64,000 nt of DNA from an uncultured Clostridium sp. (GCA_947244325.1 CAMXJY010000001.1:107322-171321); one strand, 5' to 3'; positions 9,076 to 20,066 are shown, counted from the first letter of the stretch. Notes: generated from the sequence alone by a model not told the origin. Made by a program: numbers and translations.

Positions 9076-9783
9076 TTACTGATTTCTTATTTCTTTATCT
9101 TCATCTTTAATTCTATTTGTGACATTAGATTCATGTATAATTTCAATCCACATAGGTTTATTTGAATCCAACATTACTACTTCTTTTCCACTATCGAAAA
9201 TTTTTGAATGATTATATTGTAATATATATTCTTTTTTTGTTCCTAACATTGATAAAAAATGATTATCTTTTCTTTCATATTCATATTTTTTTCTAGAACT
9301 TAAATCATACTTTATCCCTTTTCTAAATGATAATATGCATTCATGAAAATTATCATTTGCATAATCTTGTATTTTAGCAATATAATCCTCCGAAAACATA
9401 TCATCATTATCTATTCTTGATGTAATAGTATATTTAATATTTTCTTCTTTACTATTGCAATATTCTAAAAAAACAAATTTTTCTTCATCTTCTAAATATA
9501 AATCTATAAAATTAAATTTTTTCTTTAATTCTTGTATTTTCTTCTTGAAATTATCAGGCGTTTTTTTATGAAACAAAATCAACCATGTAAAATTTTGATT
9601 TGTTTGTTTTTTTATCGATTGTAATGTATATTTTTCAAAGATTTCAAATCTCTCTTTCAAATAGTCTTCATCTAAGATTCTATTCATTGGATTATTATCT
9701 GGATTTTTTAGTTCACAACCATAATTAGCTCTTATATTAAATCTTGTTATTACAAAATGTTTATATGCATATTCTTTTTTCAT
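9076..9783 (-). CDS. Putative rhamnosyltransferase-type glycosyltransferase
   Basis: A 235-aa cytoplasmic protein. FVITRFNIR near the start, WLILFHKK (about 78), SRIDNDDM with a DxD-like acidic motif (about 120) and PMWIEIIHESNVTNR near the C-terminus resemble the putative rhamnosyl transferase family (Rhamno_transf). The ATG at 9783 is preferred because AAGGAG lies 6 nt upstream; the upstream in-frame ATG at 9813 has no ribosome site. The gene sits between rpsO and pnp, a pair usually adjacent, with its own weak promoter. This suggests insertion into the locus. The substrate is unknown. Confidence 0.6.
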   Translation of the reverse strand: MKKEYAYKHFVITRFNIRANYGCELKNPDNNPMNRILDEDYLKERFEIFEKYTLQSIKKQTNQNFTWLILFHKKTPDNFKKKIQELKKKFNFIDLYLEDEEKFVFLEYCNSKEENIKYTITSRIDNDDMFSEDYIAKIQDYANDNFHECILSFRKGIKYDLSSRKKYEYERKDNHFLSMLGTKKEYILQYNHSKIFDSGKEVVMLDSNKPMWIEIIHESNVTNRIKDEDKEIRNQ

Positions 9784-9803
9784 ATCTATCTCCTTATGTT
9801 TGA

Positions 9804-9833
9804 ATTTTACCATAAATAATTAATATGACACAA
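9804..9833 (-). promoter_or_regulatory. Candidate promoter of the small glycosyltransferase gene
   Basis: TTGTGT and TAAAAT are separated by 18 bp, just after the rpsO terminator. The -35 is weak. Confidence 0.4.
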
Positions 9834-9847
9834 ATATTATACATAAA

Positions 9848-9883
9848 AAGTGGAATCTATTAAAAAACTAATAAATTCCACTT
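9848..9883 (-). terminator. Rho-independent terminator after rpsO
   Basis: AAGTGGAATTTATTA pairs with TAATAGATTCCACTT on the minus strand with one mismatch, followed by TTTATG. It begins 7 nt after the rpsO stop codon. Confidence 0.88.
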
Positions 9884-9889
9884 GATATA

Positions 9890-10153
9890 TTATTTTCTTA
9901 AATTTAATTTTTTAACTATTTCTCTATATCTGTTGATATCTTTTTTAGCTAAATAGTTAAGTAAGTTTCTTCTTTTTCCTATCATTTTTAATAATCCTCT
10001 TCTTGAGTGATTATCTTTTTGGTGAACTTTTAAGTGTTCTGTTAATTCTGTAATTCTTTCTGTTAAAAGAGCGATTTGAACTTCTGGAGACCCAGTATCG
10101 TTTTCTTCTCTTTTATGAGTATTAATTACTTCTTGTTTTCTTTCCTTTGTCAT
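9890..10153 (-). CDS. rpsO: 30S ribosomal protein S15
   Basis: An 87-aa ribosomal protein that binds the central domain of 16S rRNA. The family signatures [15 protein letters not shown] (about 21-35), [20 protein letters not shown] (about 50-69) and the terminal [11 protein letters not shown] are all present and full length. It starts with ATG behind AGGAGG. A promoter (10251-10279), a roughly 90-nt leader and a strong terminator make it a single-gene unit. Confidence 0.98.
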   Translation of the reverse strand: MTKERKQEVINTHKREENDTGSPEVQIALLTERITELTEHLKVHQKDNHSRRGLLKMIGKRRNLLNYLAKKDINRYREIVKKLNLRK

Positions 10154-10279
10154 AATTCTTATTCCTCCTATTTATTTTTATTTGCCAATACTCTGAGTAT
10201 AAAGTAGGTTTTTCCTTTAAACTAAGAATATGGTATTTTTTAGCATAATTATTTTACTACACTTTTTCTTAAATTGCAA
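10154..10279 (-). promoter_or_regulatory. rpsO promoter and 5' leader
   Basis: TTGCAA (10274-10279) and TAAAAT (10251-10256) are separated by 17 bp on the minus strand. The leader that follows (about 90 nt) contains a small ATAC..GTAT stem next to TTGGC. S15 represses its own mRNA through leader structures in several bacteria. I cannot match this leader to a named class, so autoregulation is only a possibility. Confidence 0.6.
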
Positions 10280-10349
10280 GTCCTTTTAACAATTTTTAAG
10301 TTTTATATATAAAATCTACTTTATAAACTATTTTCTACTTTAATAATAA

Positions 10350-10994
10350 TTACTGTTCTTCTACTTTACTTGCATTTTCTTTTTTATTAATATATACAAG
10401 TAATTCTATTATTGCAACTACTGTCATTAGATTTATCATTATTGGTGATAATGGAATTCTAACTATTGCTATAATACTTGCTAGAGCTGCTTCTGTTAAA
10501 ACTATTATTCCAGCTATAGTTCCAAGTACATTTAAAGTATTTTCTTTTCTAAATCTTATAATTAAGTAAACTATTATTAAAACTATTGATAATATAACTG
10601 GTTTAAAATATGGTTTTATTAAATCTCTAATTCTCACATTAGAATTTGAATTAACAGTAAGTCCTTCTACTGTAATTTCTGTTCCATATTTTTCATTTAT
10701 TTTATTTACTAATCCTTCTTTTTCTTCATTTGTTATAGACTCAACATTTATATTTACAGAATCATTAAATAATTCTACATTTCTTAAAACTACTTTTTTA
10801 TTTCCAAATACTTCATTACAAATTGATTTTATATCTTTTAAATCAATTTCTTTACCAATAACTAAATTTACTGATTCATGTTGTTGTAAAATTAAAGATA
10901 CATTAAATCCTTTTAAAGCAACAACTACTATTCCTGCTATAATTAAAAGAATTAAGCCTAATAATATTATTTTTTTATTTCCATCTAATTTCAT
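10350..10994 (-). CDS. secF: Divergent, short SecF-like protein
   Basis: The 214-aa product has one N-terminal membrane segment (about 9-28), an extracytoplasmic domain (about 35-120) and three further membrane segments (about 130-200). This is SecF-like, but a standard SecF has six membrane segments and about 300 residues, so the last two helices appear to be absent. No CGG or frame break explains the short length. It follows the SecD-like gene by 27 nt in the position expected for secF downstream of tgt/queA. SecDF pulls translocating proteins using the proton gradient. The usual conserved membrane motifs are not recognisable, so this may be a reduced accessory form. Confidence 0.65.
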   Translation of the reverse strand: MKLDGNKKIILLGLILLIIAGIVVVALKGFNVSLILQQHESVNLVIGKEIDLKDIKSICNEVFGNKKVVLRNVELFNDSVNINVESITNEEKEGLVNKINEKYGTEITVEGLTVNSNSNVRIRDLIKPYFKPVILSIVLIIVYLIIRFRKENTLNVLGTIAGIIVLTEAALASIIAIVRIPLSPIMINLMTVVAIIELLVYINKKENASKVEEQ

Positions 10995-11021
10995 TTATCT
11001 ATCCTACCTTTATAATTTTTT

Positions 11022-12479
11022 CTAAATTACAGCTAAAGCAAATATTACTAAAGCATTATATACTGCTTGTAATAATAATCCCCAGAATAAAACCATTCCT
11101 ATACTACTTATTACTACACCAGACATAAATGTAAATATTATAGCTATTATAACAACTGGTATAATTGTAAGATATAATTCTTTCATAGCTTTTCCAAATA
11201 CAGCTCTTGTATTTGAAATATCTTTTAATCCATTTAACATTTTAATATCGAATAAATAATTTATTGCTATAACTGATATAAATGCAACCAATCCATTTAA
11301 AGTTACAGTAACATTTGTATATCTCATTACTAATGTTAATAATGCAATATATCCTACACTAATTATTGATAAACTTAATCCTTTTAATTTATATTTTATT
11401 ATCATAAATATTGAGACTAATGCTATTACTACAGCAAATACTATTTCTGCAATAAATATCATTTCATCTGTTATAACTGATTTTACATAGTTATCTGAAG
11501 TTAATGTATATGCAAGTGGCATCATATCTCCATTTACAACTTCTGCAATTCTTTGAACTCTATCTCTTGTATCGTTAAATGCTGCTGATTCTGTTACAAC
11601 TTCTCCCATTGGAATTTGTATCATTCCATTATTTACTTCTTCTCCAAAATATGTTGTTAGTAATTCTTGTCCATCTAATTTAACTGATATATATTTTATA
11701 GTTTCTGTTCCTGTTTCATCTAATGTACTTATATATTCTTTACTTATACTATTTAATTTTTCTGATCCTTCTTTATCAAATTGCAATTGTAAATAAAATT
11801 GATATCCAGTTTCAGATTGTGAATTTACGGTTTGAGCTTTTTTTACATGATTATTATCAATCAAAATTAATCCTGTATCATGATCAACTATTTCAATTTT
11901 TCCAATTGTAGAAATTAAAGATTTTTCAAGCTCAAGATTATCATCATCTGGAACTTCTACAACTAATTCTCCTGTTATTGTATCTATTCTAATATTATAC
12001 TCATATGAAGATAATGCTTCTAATCTTTTTTGAATTACTTTTTTAGATTTTTCAAAATTATCTATGTTTATATCTTCATCATTATTTGCTTTTATTATTC
12101 TTGTTTCTTTTTTGTATCCATTAACTGTTTCATCTTCTGATGTTTGCTCTGTTTGATTTTCTTGAGCTTGTCCTTCTGCTCCAGCTTCTGGATTTTCTGT
12201 TGTTTGTTCTCCTTCTGCATTTTCATCATGGTCATGTTCTTCTGCAACTTCTCCCATGATATTTCCATTTTCATCAACATAAACTTCTTTTTCTTCTTCA
12301 GTTGTATCTAGTGAAAATCTTAATTCTCTGATACCTTTTAGTTCCATTCCATAATTAAAATCAGGCAATAGATTTTGCCATACACCTTGTTTTTTTACAT
12401 ACAAACCGCCAAAAGCTATTACTGATATTAATACTACAATCAATAATACTGCTATTGTTCTAACTTTTTTTAAATTCAT
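11022..12479 (-). CDS. secD: Divergent SecD-like protein
   Basis: The 485-aa product has an N-terminal membrane segment (about 6-27), then GMELKGIRELRF in place of the usual GLDLxGG, then an acidic low-complexity insert rich in E, Q, N and H (about 75-120). P1 domain-like sequence follows (ITGELVVEVPDD, about 165-176), and about five C-terminal membrane helices (about 340-485). The helix that normally carries GMAVDANVLIFER reads FISVIAINYLFDIKML here, so the conserved Asp-Ala-Asn is lost. The position next to secF supports the SecD assignment. It starts with ATG behind AGGAGG, 10 nt after the HD gene's stop. Confidence 0.7.
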   Translation of the reverse strand: MNLKKVRTIAVLLIVVLISVIAFGGLYVKKQGVWQNLLPDFNYGMELKGIRELRFSLDTTEEEKEVYVDENGNIMGEVAEEHDHDENAEGEQTTENPEAGAEGQAQENQTEQTSEDETVNGYKKETRIIKANNDEDINIDNFEKSKKVIQKRLEALSSYEYNIRIDTITGELVVEVPDDDNLELEKSLISTIGKIEIVDHDTGLILIDNNHVKKAQTVNSQSETGYQFYLQLQFDKEGSEKLNSISKEYISTLDETGTETIKYISVKLDGQELLTTYFGEEVNNGMIQIPMGEVVTESAAFNDTRDRVQRIAEVVNGDMMPLAYTLTSDNYVKSVITDEMIFIAEIVFAVVIALVSIFMIIKYKLKGLSLSIISVGYIALLTLVMRYTNVTVTLNGLVAFISVIAINYLFDIKMLNGLKDISNTRAVFGKAMKELYLTIIPVVIIAIIFTFMSGVVISSIGMVLFWGLLLQAVYNALVIFALAVI

Positions 12480-12488
12480 AATTACCTC

Positions 12489-13148
12489 CTATAATAAGTT
12501 TGTATCATTTATAATTAATTCAAACCATAATCCTAAATATTTTGCTGCCCTTTTACTCATTTTAGTTCTATCCATAAAAATTTCAAAATAATCTATTACT
12601 GGACAAATTTTTGTATCTATAGTTAAATTCAATATAGCTTTTCTTTCTTCTGTATCTATTTTTAGCTCTGAATTTGTAACAGCATAGTTTACTTCATCAT
12701 GTTTATCAAATAAACTTCTGTCTTTTTTTGAAACTCTACTTCTGTGTGCATCTGATTTATCAGCTAAAATTAATGCTGCCGATATATCACTTACTGGTGT
12801 TCCTGTCATTTCATCATGATTTCCTATTGCCATCATTATTTCTGTTCTATCAGAAACATTCATATCCATATCTTTTAATATGTTATATGCAAGTATTGCT
12901 CCTGTATGTGCATGATCAACTCTATTTACTGAGTTACCTATATCGTGCATATATCCTGCTATTTTTGCAAGTTCTATTCTATGTTCATCATAACCTAAAG
13001 TACGTAAAATCTCTGATGCTCTTTCTGCAACTAAGGATACGTGTCTTGCAGAATGCTCTGTATATCCTAACACATCTAGTTGTTTTTGAGCATTTTTTAT
13101 GAGCTCTCTTACTTCAATGTTATTTACTACATCATCATAAGTTACCAT
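12489..13148 (-). CDS. HD-domain phosphohydrolase of the Sec locus
   Basis: The 219-aa cytoplasmic metal-dependent phosphohydrolase shows the HD signature H..HD..D: EHSARHVSLVAERA (about 31-44), AGYMHDIGN (about 64-72), a distal HDEM (about 110) and ADKSDAHRS (about 130). A similar HD protein lies between TIGR04086 and SecD in many clostridia. The ATG at 13148 is chosen because AGGAGG lies 5 nt upstream; the longer reading to 13193 has no ribosome site. The substrate is unknown. A palindrome at 13181-13220 overlaps its likely promoter. Confidence 0.75.
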   Translation of the reverse strand: MVTYDDVVNNIEVRELIKNAQKQLDVLGYTEHSARHVSLVAERASEILRTLGYDEHRIELAKIAGYMHDIGNSVNRVDHAHTGAILAYNILKDMDMNVSDRTEIMMAIGNHDEMTGTPVSDISAALILADKSDAHRSRVSKKDRSLFDKHDEVNYAVTNSELKIDTEERKAILNLTIDTKICPVIDYFEIFMDRTKMSKRAAKYLGLWFELIINDTNLL

Positions 13149-13180
13149 TTTTCCTCCTTTGTAAGTATTATGTAAATACA

Positions 13181-13220
13181 TTTTAATATACAATATTTCC
13201 TTGTAAATTGTATATTAAAA
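13181..13220. promoter_or_regulatory. 14-bp inverted repeat upstream of the HD gene (possible operator)
   Basis: TTTTAATATACAAT and ATTGTATATTAAAA are perfect inverted repeats with a 12-bp spacer. On the minus strand the downstream arm contains TTGTAT, which with CATAAT 15 bp later could be a promoter. No T run follows, so it looks more like an operator or mRNA hairpin than a terminator. Confidence 0.5.
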
Positions 13221-13255
13221 TAAAAAAAATAGCAACATATTTTTTGATAATTATT

Positions 13256-13606
13256 TTAAAAATTTACTCCTATTATTCCACCAACTGCTCCACCTAATAT
13301 TCCCAAAATTATCATTATTATTGAATTTATTCCTAAAGAAAATTCTAAATTTATTAAACTAGATACTATGTATAAAATTAACATATATATTAAGCCTAAT
13401 AAACTTCCATAAATTATTCCTTTTTCTTTTTTCTCTCTTGATACTCTAAAAGCTCCTATCATTAGTGAAAATGTAGTAATAGCTATTGTTATTGGATCAA
13501 TTAAATTTTCACTAATACTTGTAGTACTTAATACAACTGATAAAACAAATATAAGTATTAGTGACAATAAAACAGAAATTATAAGTTCTTTAATGATTTT
13601 TTTCAT
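13256..13606 (-). CDS. TIGR04086-family membrane protein
   Basis: The 116-aa product has four predicted membrane helices, a charged VSREKKEKG cytoplasmic loop (about 55-63) and a glycine-rich last helix (LGILGGAVGGIIG). It matches the small TIGR04086 family found next to yajC/tgt/secD in clostridia. The function is unknown. The start at 13606 is chosen because GGAGG lies 8 nt upstream; an earlier ATG at 13621 overlaps that ribosome site. Confidence 0.65.
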   Translation of the reverse strand: MKKIIKELIISVLLSLILIFVLSVVLSTTSISENLIDPITIAITTFSLMIGAFRVSREKKEKGIIYGSLLGLIYMLILYIVSSLINLEFSLGINSIIMIILGILGGAVGGIIGVNF

Positions 13607-13621
13607 AAAAAATTCCTCCAT

Positions 13622-13663
13622 AAAAAAAGATTTCTATACATTATATTTATAGAAATCTTTTTT
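13622..13663. terminator. Terminator hairpin after the WG-repeat gene
   Basis: AAAAAAGATTTCTATA pairs with TATAGAAATCTTTTTT around an 11-nt loop, with T runs on both strands. It separates the WG-repeat gene from the TIGR04086 gene on the minus strand. Confidence 0.8.
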
Positions 13664-13694
13664 ATTCTTTTTATATCATAGAAAATTATATTTT

Positions 13695-13776
13695 TTGTTC
13701 ATTAGAAAAGTGCTCCACATTTTCCAATAAATAAAAGCTTTACCGATATTTGCATCATACAATATTGTATTGTTCC
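13695..13776 (-). repeat. Modular repeat, degenerate copy G (M4-like)
   Basis: The minus strand reads GCAAATATCGGTAAAGC, then TTTTATTTATTGG and GGAGCACTTTTC, ending near TTGTTC. This follows the M4 order GTACAAATATTGGCGAAGCC plus hairpin with many substitutions. M1 and M2 are not recognisable. Confidence 0.5.
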
Positions 13777-13783
13777 TTAAATT

Positions 13784-15322
13784 TTAATTTAATTCTACTG
13801 TATTTTTTGTATCATCTACAGTATTTGTGTTAGTTACAGTTGTATTTGTACTACTATTTTGTTCAGCACTATTATTTCTTCTTTCAGATAATAATCTTCC
13901 TGTTTCATCTACATTATTAAGTTTTGCATCTACTAATAATTGTTCTAATTCCATTCTTTCTCCATTAAATTCTACATAATATGTAGTTTTTCCAGATCTT
14001 GTAATAGAATATATTTTTGAATAAGAACAAGGTAATACAAGTTCTTCTGTATTAACATCAAAAATTCCATATAAATCATTCCAATTAACAACAACACCAC
14101 AAATTCCAACAGATGGTGGTATTAAAAGTGTACTTTCTTCATTTCCAGATGATTTGCTTTCTGTAGATATATATCCTAAACCATCATAATTAAGTTTTAA
14201 TTTTAGTTCTCCATCTAGGTTATATAATCCATATTTTCCTGATTTTTCTACTGGTATAACTTTTCCATATAATATATATGAATTATCTATTAAGTCAGAG
14301 TCAAATTTACTTGTATCATATCCTATTTCATCATTTTCAGCATATATAATAACTTTACCATTTCTATTTAATACACCATATTCTTCGCCTTTTTTTACTA
14401 AGTATAATTCTTTTTCCTCATCCATTAAAGATATTTCTTCAAATTCAGAAGGATTGATAATTGTACTTCCATCTGAGCCTAAAATTCCTACTGTTCCATT
14501 TGCTGCTGTTATATAAAACTCTTTTACATTTTGAATAAATTTTATATCATCATATTTTATACTTATTATTTCTTTTCCATCTGATAATGAAATTACACCA
14601 TATGCTGTACTTGGATTTTCTGCGTTTCCATTTCCTACTATAGCATATCCATACAATATAGCTCTTAAATTTTCATAATAACCACTTATTTCGCCATATC
14701 CCATTTTTACAATACGTTTTTTAGCTTCAGTCATTATATTTTCTAGGCTGTACACTCTTTTTCTAAATTCTTGCCAATCAATTTGTACATTAAACATTTC
14801 TGGTACATATTCAAGTGGTGCATAAAGGTTTCCATCTACAAACTTAACTGTTTTTTCTATTTTAAAAATTTCAGAATATCCATTTTCTGATTTTAATGTA
14901 ACCGGAATTTCTGATATCATTAAATCTTTTCCAATTACTTCAACATATTTTGAATAGCTTTCGTTTTCTGCAGTTACAGCTAATATTTCAAAATCATTTT
15001 GCATATACGCACTATCTTCATTTTCGTTATATTCACCATATACACCTTTTGTATAATTATAACCAAGTATTGAAGCCATATTTCTTAAATTAATATATGT
15101 TTCTCCATCTATATCTCTATAGAAATCTTGTGGTATTGCAATTTGTTTTCCATCTAAAAATAATTTTTCTGTTATCGAATCTTGATACTTTAAAATCATT
15201 ATTATAATAAATAGAAACGCCATTAAAAATGCACATAATACTATTGATAACATTACACTTCTTCTATTTCTAGTATTTTTCTCAATTTGATCTTTGTAAG
15301 AATCGCTTTCTTCCAAATTCAT
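13784..15322 (-). CDS. Membrane-anchored WG-repeat protein with a stalk-like N-terminal domain
   Basis: The 512-aa product has a signal-anchor helix near residues 24-46. A segment like the copper-amine-oxidase N-terminal (stalk) fold follows (LFLDGKQIAI..YINLRNMASILGY, about 54-90). From about 225 there are WG-type beta repeats (YGVISLSDGKEIISIKYDDI, KYGLYNLDGELKLKLNYDGL, LYGIFDVNTEELVLPCSYSKI). The tail is Asn/Thr-rich. It is probably an extracytoplasmic binding protein. The ATG at 15322 follows GGGGGG by 7 nt; the earlier ATG overlaps that site. It occupies the slot between tgt and the sec genes where yajC is often found. Confidence 0.65.
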   Translation of the reverse strand: MNLEESDSYKDQIEKNTRNRRSVMLSIVLCAFLMAFLFIIIMILKYQDSITEKLFLDGKQIAIPQDFYRDIDGETYINLRNMASILGYNYTKGVYGEYNENEDSAYMQNDFEILAVTAENESYSKYVEVIGKDLMISEIPVTLKSENGYSEIFKIEKTVKFVDGNLYAPLEYVPEMFNVQIDWQEFRKRVYSLENIMTEAKKRIVKMGYGEISGYYENLRAILYGYAIVGNGNAENPSTAYGVISLSDGKEIISIKYDDIKFIQNVKEFYITAANGTVGILGSDGSTIINPSEFEEISLMDEEKELYLVKKGEEYGVLNRNGKVIIYAENDEIGYDTSKFDSDLIDNSYILYGKVIPVEKSGKYGLYNLDGELKLKLNYDGLGYISTESKSSGNEESTLLIPPSVGICGVVVNWNDLYGIFDVNTEELVLPCSYSKIYSITRSGKTTYYVEFNGERMELEQLLVDAKLNNVDETGRLLSERRNNSAEQNSSTNTTVTNTNTVDDTKNTVELN

Positions 15323-15401
15323 AATTTTTCCCCCCATATTCGTTTCTCTTATACTTCAATACTACTTTACACATTTTTCAAGCTTTACAGTAACAAAGAA
15401 A

Positions 15402-17581
<2,180 letters not shown>

Positions 17582-17591
17582 TTTTGTTTTA

Positions 17592-17636
17592 TTCGTATAA
17601 TATAAATATATAATTTATTATACGAAATTCTCCTTT
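17592..17636 (-). promoter_or_regulatory. Shine-Dalgarno separated from the queA start by a hairpin
   Basis: In mRNA order: AAAGGAG (17630-17636), then TTCGTATAATA, a 13-nt loop, TATTATACGAA (17626-17592), then an A-rich stretch TAAAACAAAA and ATG. No other ribosome site is visible. If the hairpin folds, the effective spacing shrinks from about 48 to about 13 nt. The same layout occurs upstream of aroF and the 49339 gene. Confidence 0.65.
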
Positions 17637-17709
17637 CTTTAAAGTTAATCTTTACTTAGTTTTATCTCCTTTTTTAATGTTTATCAGTAATTTATTAACA
17701 ATCATTTTA

Positions 17710-18300
17710 TTATATTTTCTTTAATACTTTATCTATTTCTAATTTTAAGTTACAATTTCTACTGTTTGTTATTACAAAATCTGCTTTTTCTGTATAATAA
17801 GAATCTTCATTTTGTATATTTAATCTACTTTTAGCTACTTCTTCACTTATATTATCTCTTTGGCATATTCTTTCAATTTTTAGTTCTTTATCTGCTACTA
17901 ATGCTATTACATAATTGCAATGCTTTTCAAGTCCTGACTCAAAAAGTAATGGTGCATCTATAATTAATATTTCTGTTTCTTTTGATTCTTTTATTTTTTT
18001 TATTCTATTTAAAATTTCTTCAAGCACATATTTAAAAGTTAGTTTATTTAATTTTTCAAGAGCTTCATTATTATTATAAATCTTATTTGCTAATAATTTT
18101 CTATTCAAATTACCATCTTCCAAAATTACTTCTTGTCCAAAAGTTTCCTTTATGCTCTCTAAATATTCACATCCTGGAACACTCATTTCTCTTACAACTT
18201 TATCTGCATCTATTATTTTAACATCTTTTCTTTCACTTAATATCTTGCTTAAAGTTGTTTTTCCTGATCCAGAAGAACCTGTTATTCCAATAATATTCAA
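17710..18300 (-). CDS. coaE: Dephospho-CoA kinase
   Basis: The 196-aa P-loop kinase catalyses the last step of coenzyme A synthesis. Walker A is GITGSSGSGKTTLS (about 5-18), the CoA-site motif is DADKVVREM (about 36-44) and the lid region is IERICQRDNIS (about 142-152). ILIIDAPLLFESGLE (about 109) is typical. The start is TTG, 10 nt after GGAGG; no closer ATG exists. It follows rnhA by 16 nt. Confidence 0.93.
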   Translation of the reverse strand: MNIIGITGSSGSGKTTLSKILSERKDVKIIDADKVVREMSVPGCEYLESIKETFGQEVILEDGNLNRKLLANKIYNNNEALEKLNKLTFKYVLEEILNRIKKIKESKETEILIIDAPLLFESGLEKHCNYVIALVADKELKIERICQRDNISEEVAKSRLNIQNEDSYYTEKADFVITNSRNCNLKLEIDKVLKKI

Positions 18301-18316
18301 AATAATAATCCTCCAA

Positions 18317-18751
18317 CTATAAAGTTTTTATAGCACTTGTTGCTAAAAAATCACATCTATTATTATATTCGTTATCACTGTGCCCTTTTACTTTAATAAA
18401 TTCAACTTTATGTTTATTTGTTAATTCATACAGTTCTTCCCATAACTCTCTATTTTTTACTGGCTCTTTATTTGCTGTTTTCCAATTATTCTTTTGCCAA
18501 TTATTAAGCCAACCTTGATTAAATGCATTTACTACATATGCACTATCACTATATACTTTAACATTACATTCTTCTTTTAATAATTTTAGAGCTTCTAAAA
18601 CTGCTGTTATTTCCATTATATTATTTGTTGTATCATTTTGAGCTCCTGATATTTCTTTTGATTTTTCATTATACATTAAAATTGCTCCCCAGCCTCCTGG
18701 TCCTGGGTTTCCTGAACAAGCACCATCTGTATATATTGTAACTTCCTTCAT
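18317..18751 (-). CDS. rnhA: Ribonuclease HI
   Basis: The 144-aa enzyme cleaves RNA in RNA-DNA hybrids. The catalytic carboxylates are all visible: [15 protein letters not shown] (D near 8), [12 protein letters not shown] (E near 46), [10 protein letters not shown] (D near 68) and [12 protein letters not shown] (D near 134). It is full length. It starts with ATG behind AAAAGGAA and is transcribed divergently from tmcAL. Confidence 0.95.
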   Translation of the reverse strand: MKEVTIYTDGACSGNPGPGGWGAILMYNEKSKEISGAQNDTTNNIMEITAVLEALKLLKEECNVKVYSDSAYVVNAFNQGWLNNWQKNNWKTANKEPVKNRELWEELYELTNKHKVEFIKVKGHSDNEYNNRCDFLATSAIKTL

Positions 18752-18834
18752 AATTTTTCCTTTTCTTTTTCAAAAATATATGATATATTATAGCAGTAAA
18801 TTTAGAATATTACAATAAAAGGTGGTAATTTATT

Positions 18835-20066
18835 TTGAGTGGAATTTTAGGTATTGTTTCTGAATATAATCCTTTTCATAATGGTCACGTACACCATTTA
18901 GAAACTTCAAAAAAAATAACTGGTTGTGATTACTCTGTTGCTGTTATGAGTGGAAATTTTGTACAACGTCGGAGATACTTCTTTAGTTGATAAATGGATA
19001 AAAGCAGAAATGGCATTAAAAGCTGGTATTGATTTAGTTGTAGAACTTCCAACTGTTTATGCAATTTCTAGTGCAGAAAATTTTGCAGACCGGTGCTATT
19101 AAAATATTAAATAGCTTAGGTATTATAGACTATATTTCTTTTGGTAGTGAACTTGGAGAAATTGCTCCTTTAAATGAAATAGCTAGCATTTTATACAAAG
19201 AACCTAAGGAATTTTCTGCTCTAATAAATCAAGAACTAAAATCTGGAAACTCATACCCTAAAGCTAGAGAAGTAGCTTTTAATAAATTTTTAGGAAACTC
19301 AAAATATTCTGAAATTTTAAATAATCCTAATAATATTTTAGGCATCGAATATTTAAAATCATTAAAAAAACATAAAAGTAAAATTAAACCACTAACTATA
19401 AAACGTAATTATAGTGATTATAATAGTAAACTTGTAAAAAAAGGAATTGCAAGTGCTACTGCTATAAGAACAATGATTCAAAATAATAAAAATGTTCACT
19501 ATGTTGTCCCTTTAGAAACTTATGAACTATTAGATGACTGTATTAAAAATAATAAGATAATTCCTGACTTATCAGTTTTTGAAAAAGAAATAATATATAC
19601 TCTTAGAAAAATGTCATTACTAGAAATTGCAAACTTGCCTGATGTTTCTGAAGGACTAGAAAACAAAATTAAAACAGCAGCTAACAAATGTAATACATTA
19701 AATGAATTAATTGCTAATATAAAATCTAAAAGATACACTCAAAGCCGAATTCAAAGAATTTTATTATATGCACTTCTTAATATTTCTGAAAAAGATATCA
19801 ATTCTTCCAAAAGAATTACCCCTTATATTCGAGTTTTAGGTTTTAATAAAAATGGAAAACGTCTTATTTCAGAAATTGCATCTAAAAATCCTAAAATTAG
19901 TATAATTGTTTCTGTTAATAAATTTGTTAAAAATTCTAATAGCATATCTCTAAAAAATATGCTTTCAAAAGACATATTCGCTACTAATGTTTATACTCTT
20001 GGATATAAAAACAATTCTATTGCTAACTTAGATTATACACATAAAATTATTGAAATAGAACAATAG
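18835..20066 (+). CDS. tmcAL: tRNA(Met) cytidine acetate ligase, requiring two +1 frameshifts at CGG
   Basis: The YlbM-type nucleotidyltransferase acetylates the wobble C34 of elongator tRNA-Met. Reading from the TTG at 18835 (ribosome site GGTGG 9 nt upstream) gives [16 protein letters not shown], the HIGH-like ATP site, then VMSGNFVQR up to CGG at 18970-18972. The 0 frame stops six codons later. Skipping C18970 gives [35 protein letters not shown], up to a second CGG at 19091-19093, where the frame stops at the third codon after CGG. Skipping C19091 gives [11 protein letters not shown] and the remaining frame to 20066. The shift-corrected product is about 409 aa, normal for the family. The TAG stop lies inside repeat copy B. 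A conventional caller would call this a pseudogene; I think it is a frameshifted gene. Confidence 0.82.

Noticed and set aside
17582..17709. preQ1 riboswitch upstream of queA
   Set aside because: No C-rich loop or pseudoknot tail that I can recognise; the hairpin is AT-rich and lies between the ribosome site and the start.
18835..20066. tmcAL as a pseudogene with two random frameshifts
   Set aside because: Both breaks are the same kind (extra C before GG), the rest of the protein is fully conserved, and identical breaks occur in aroC and recG. A patterned cause fits better than decay, though read-level proof is lacking.
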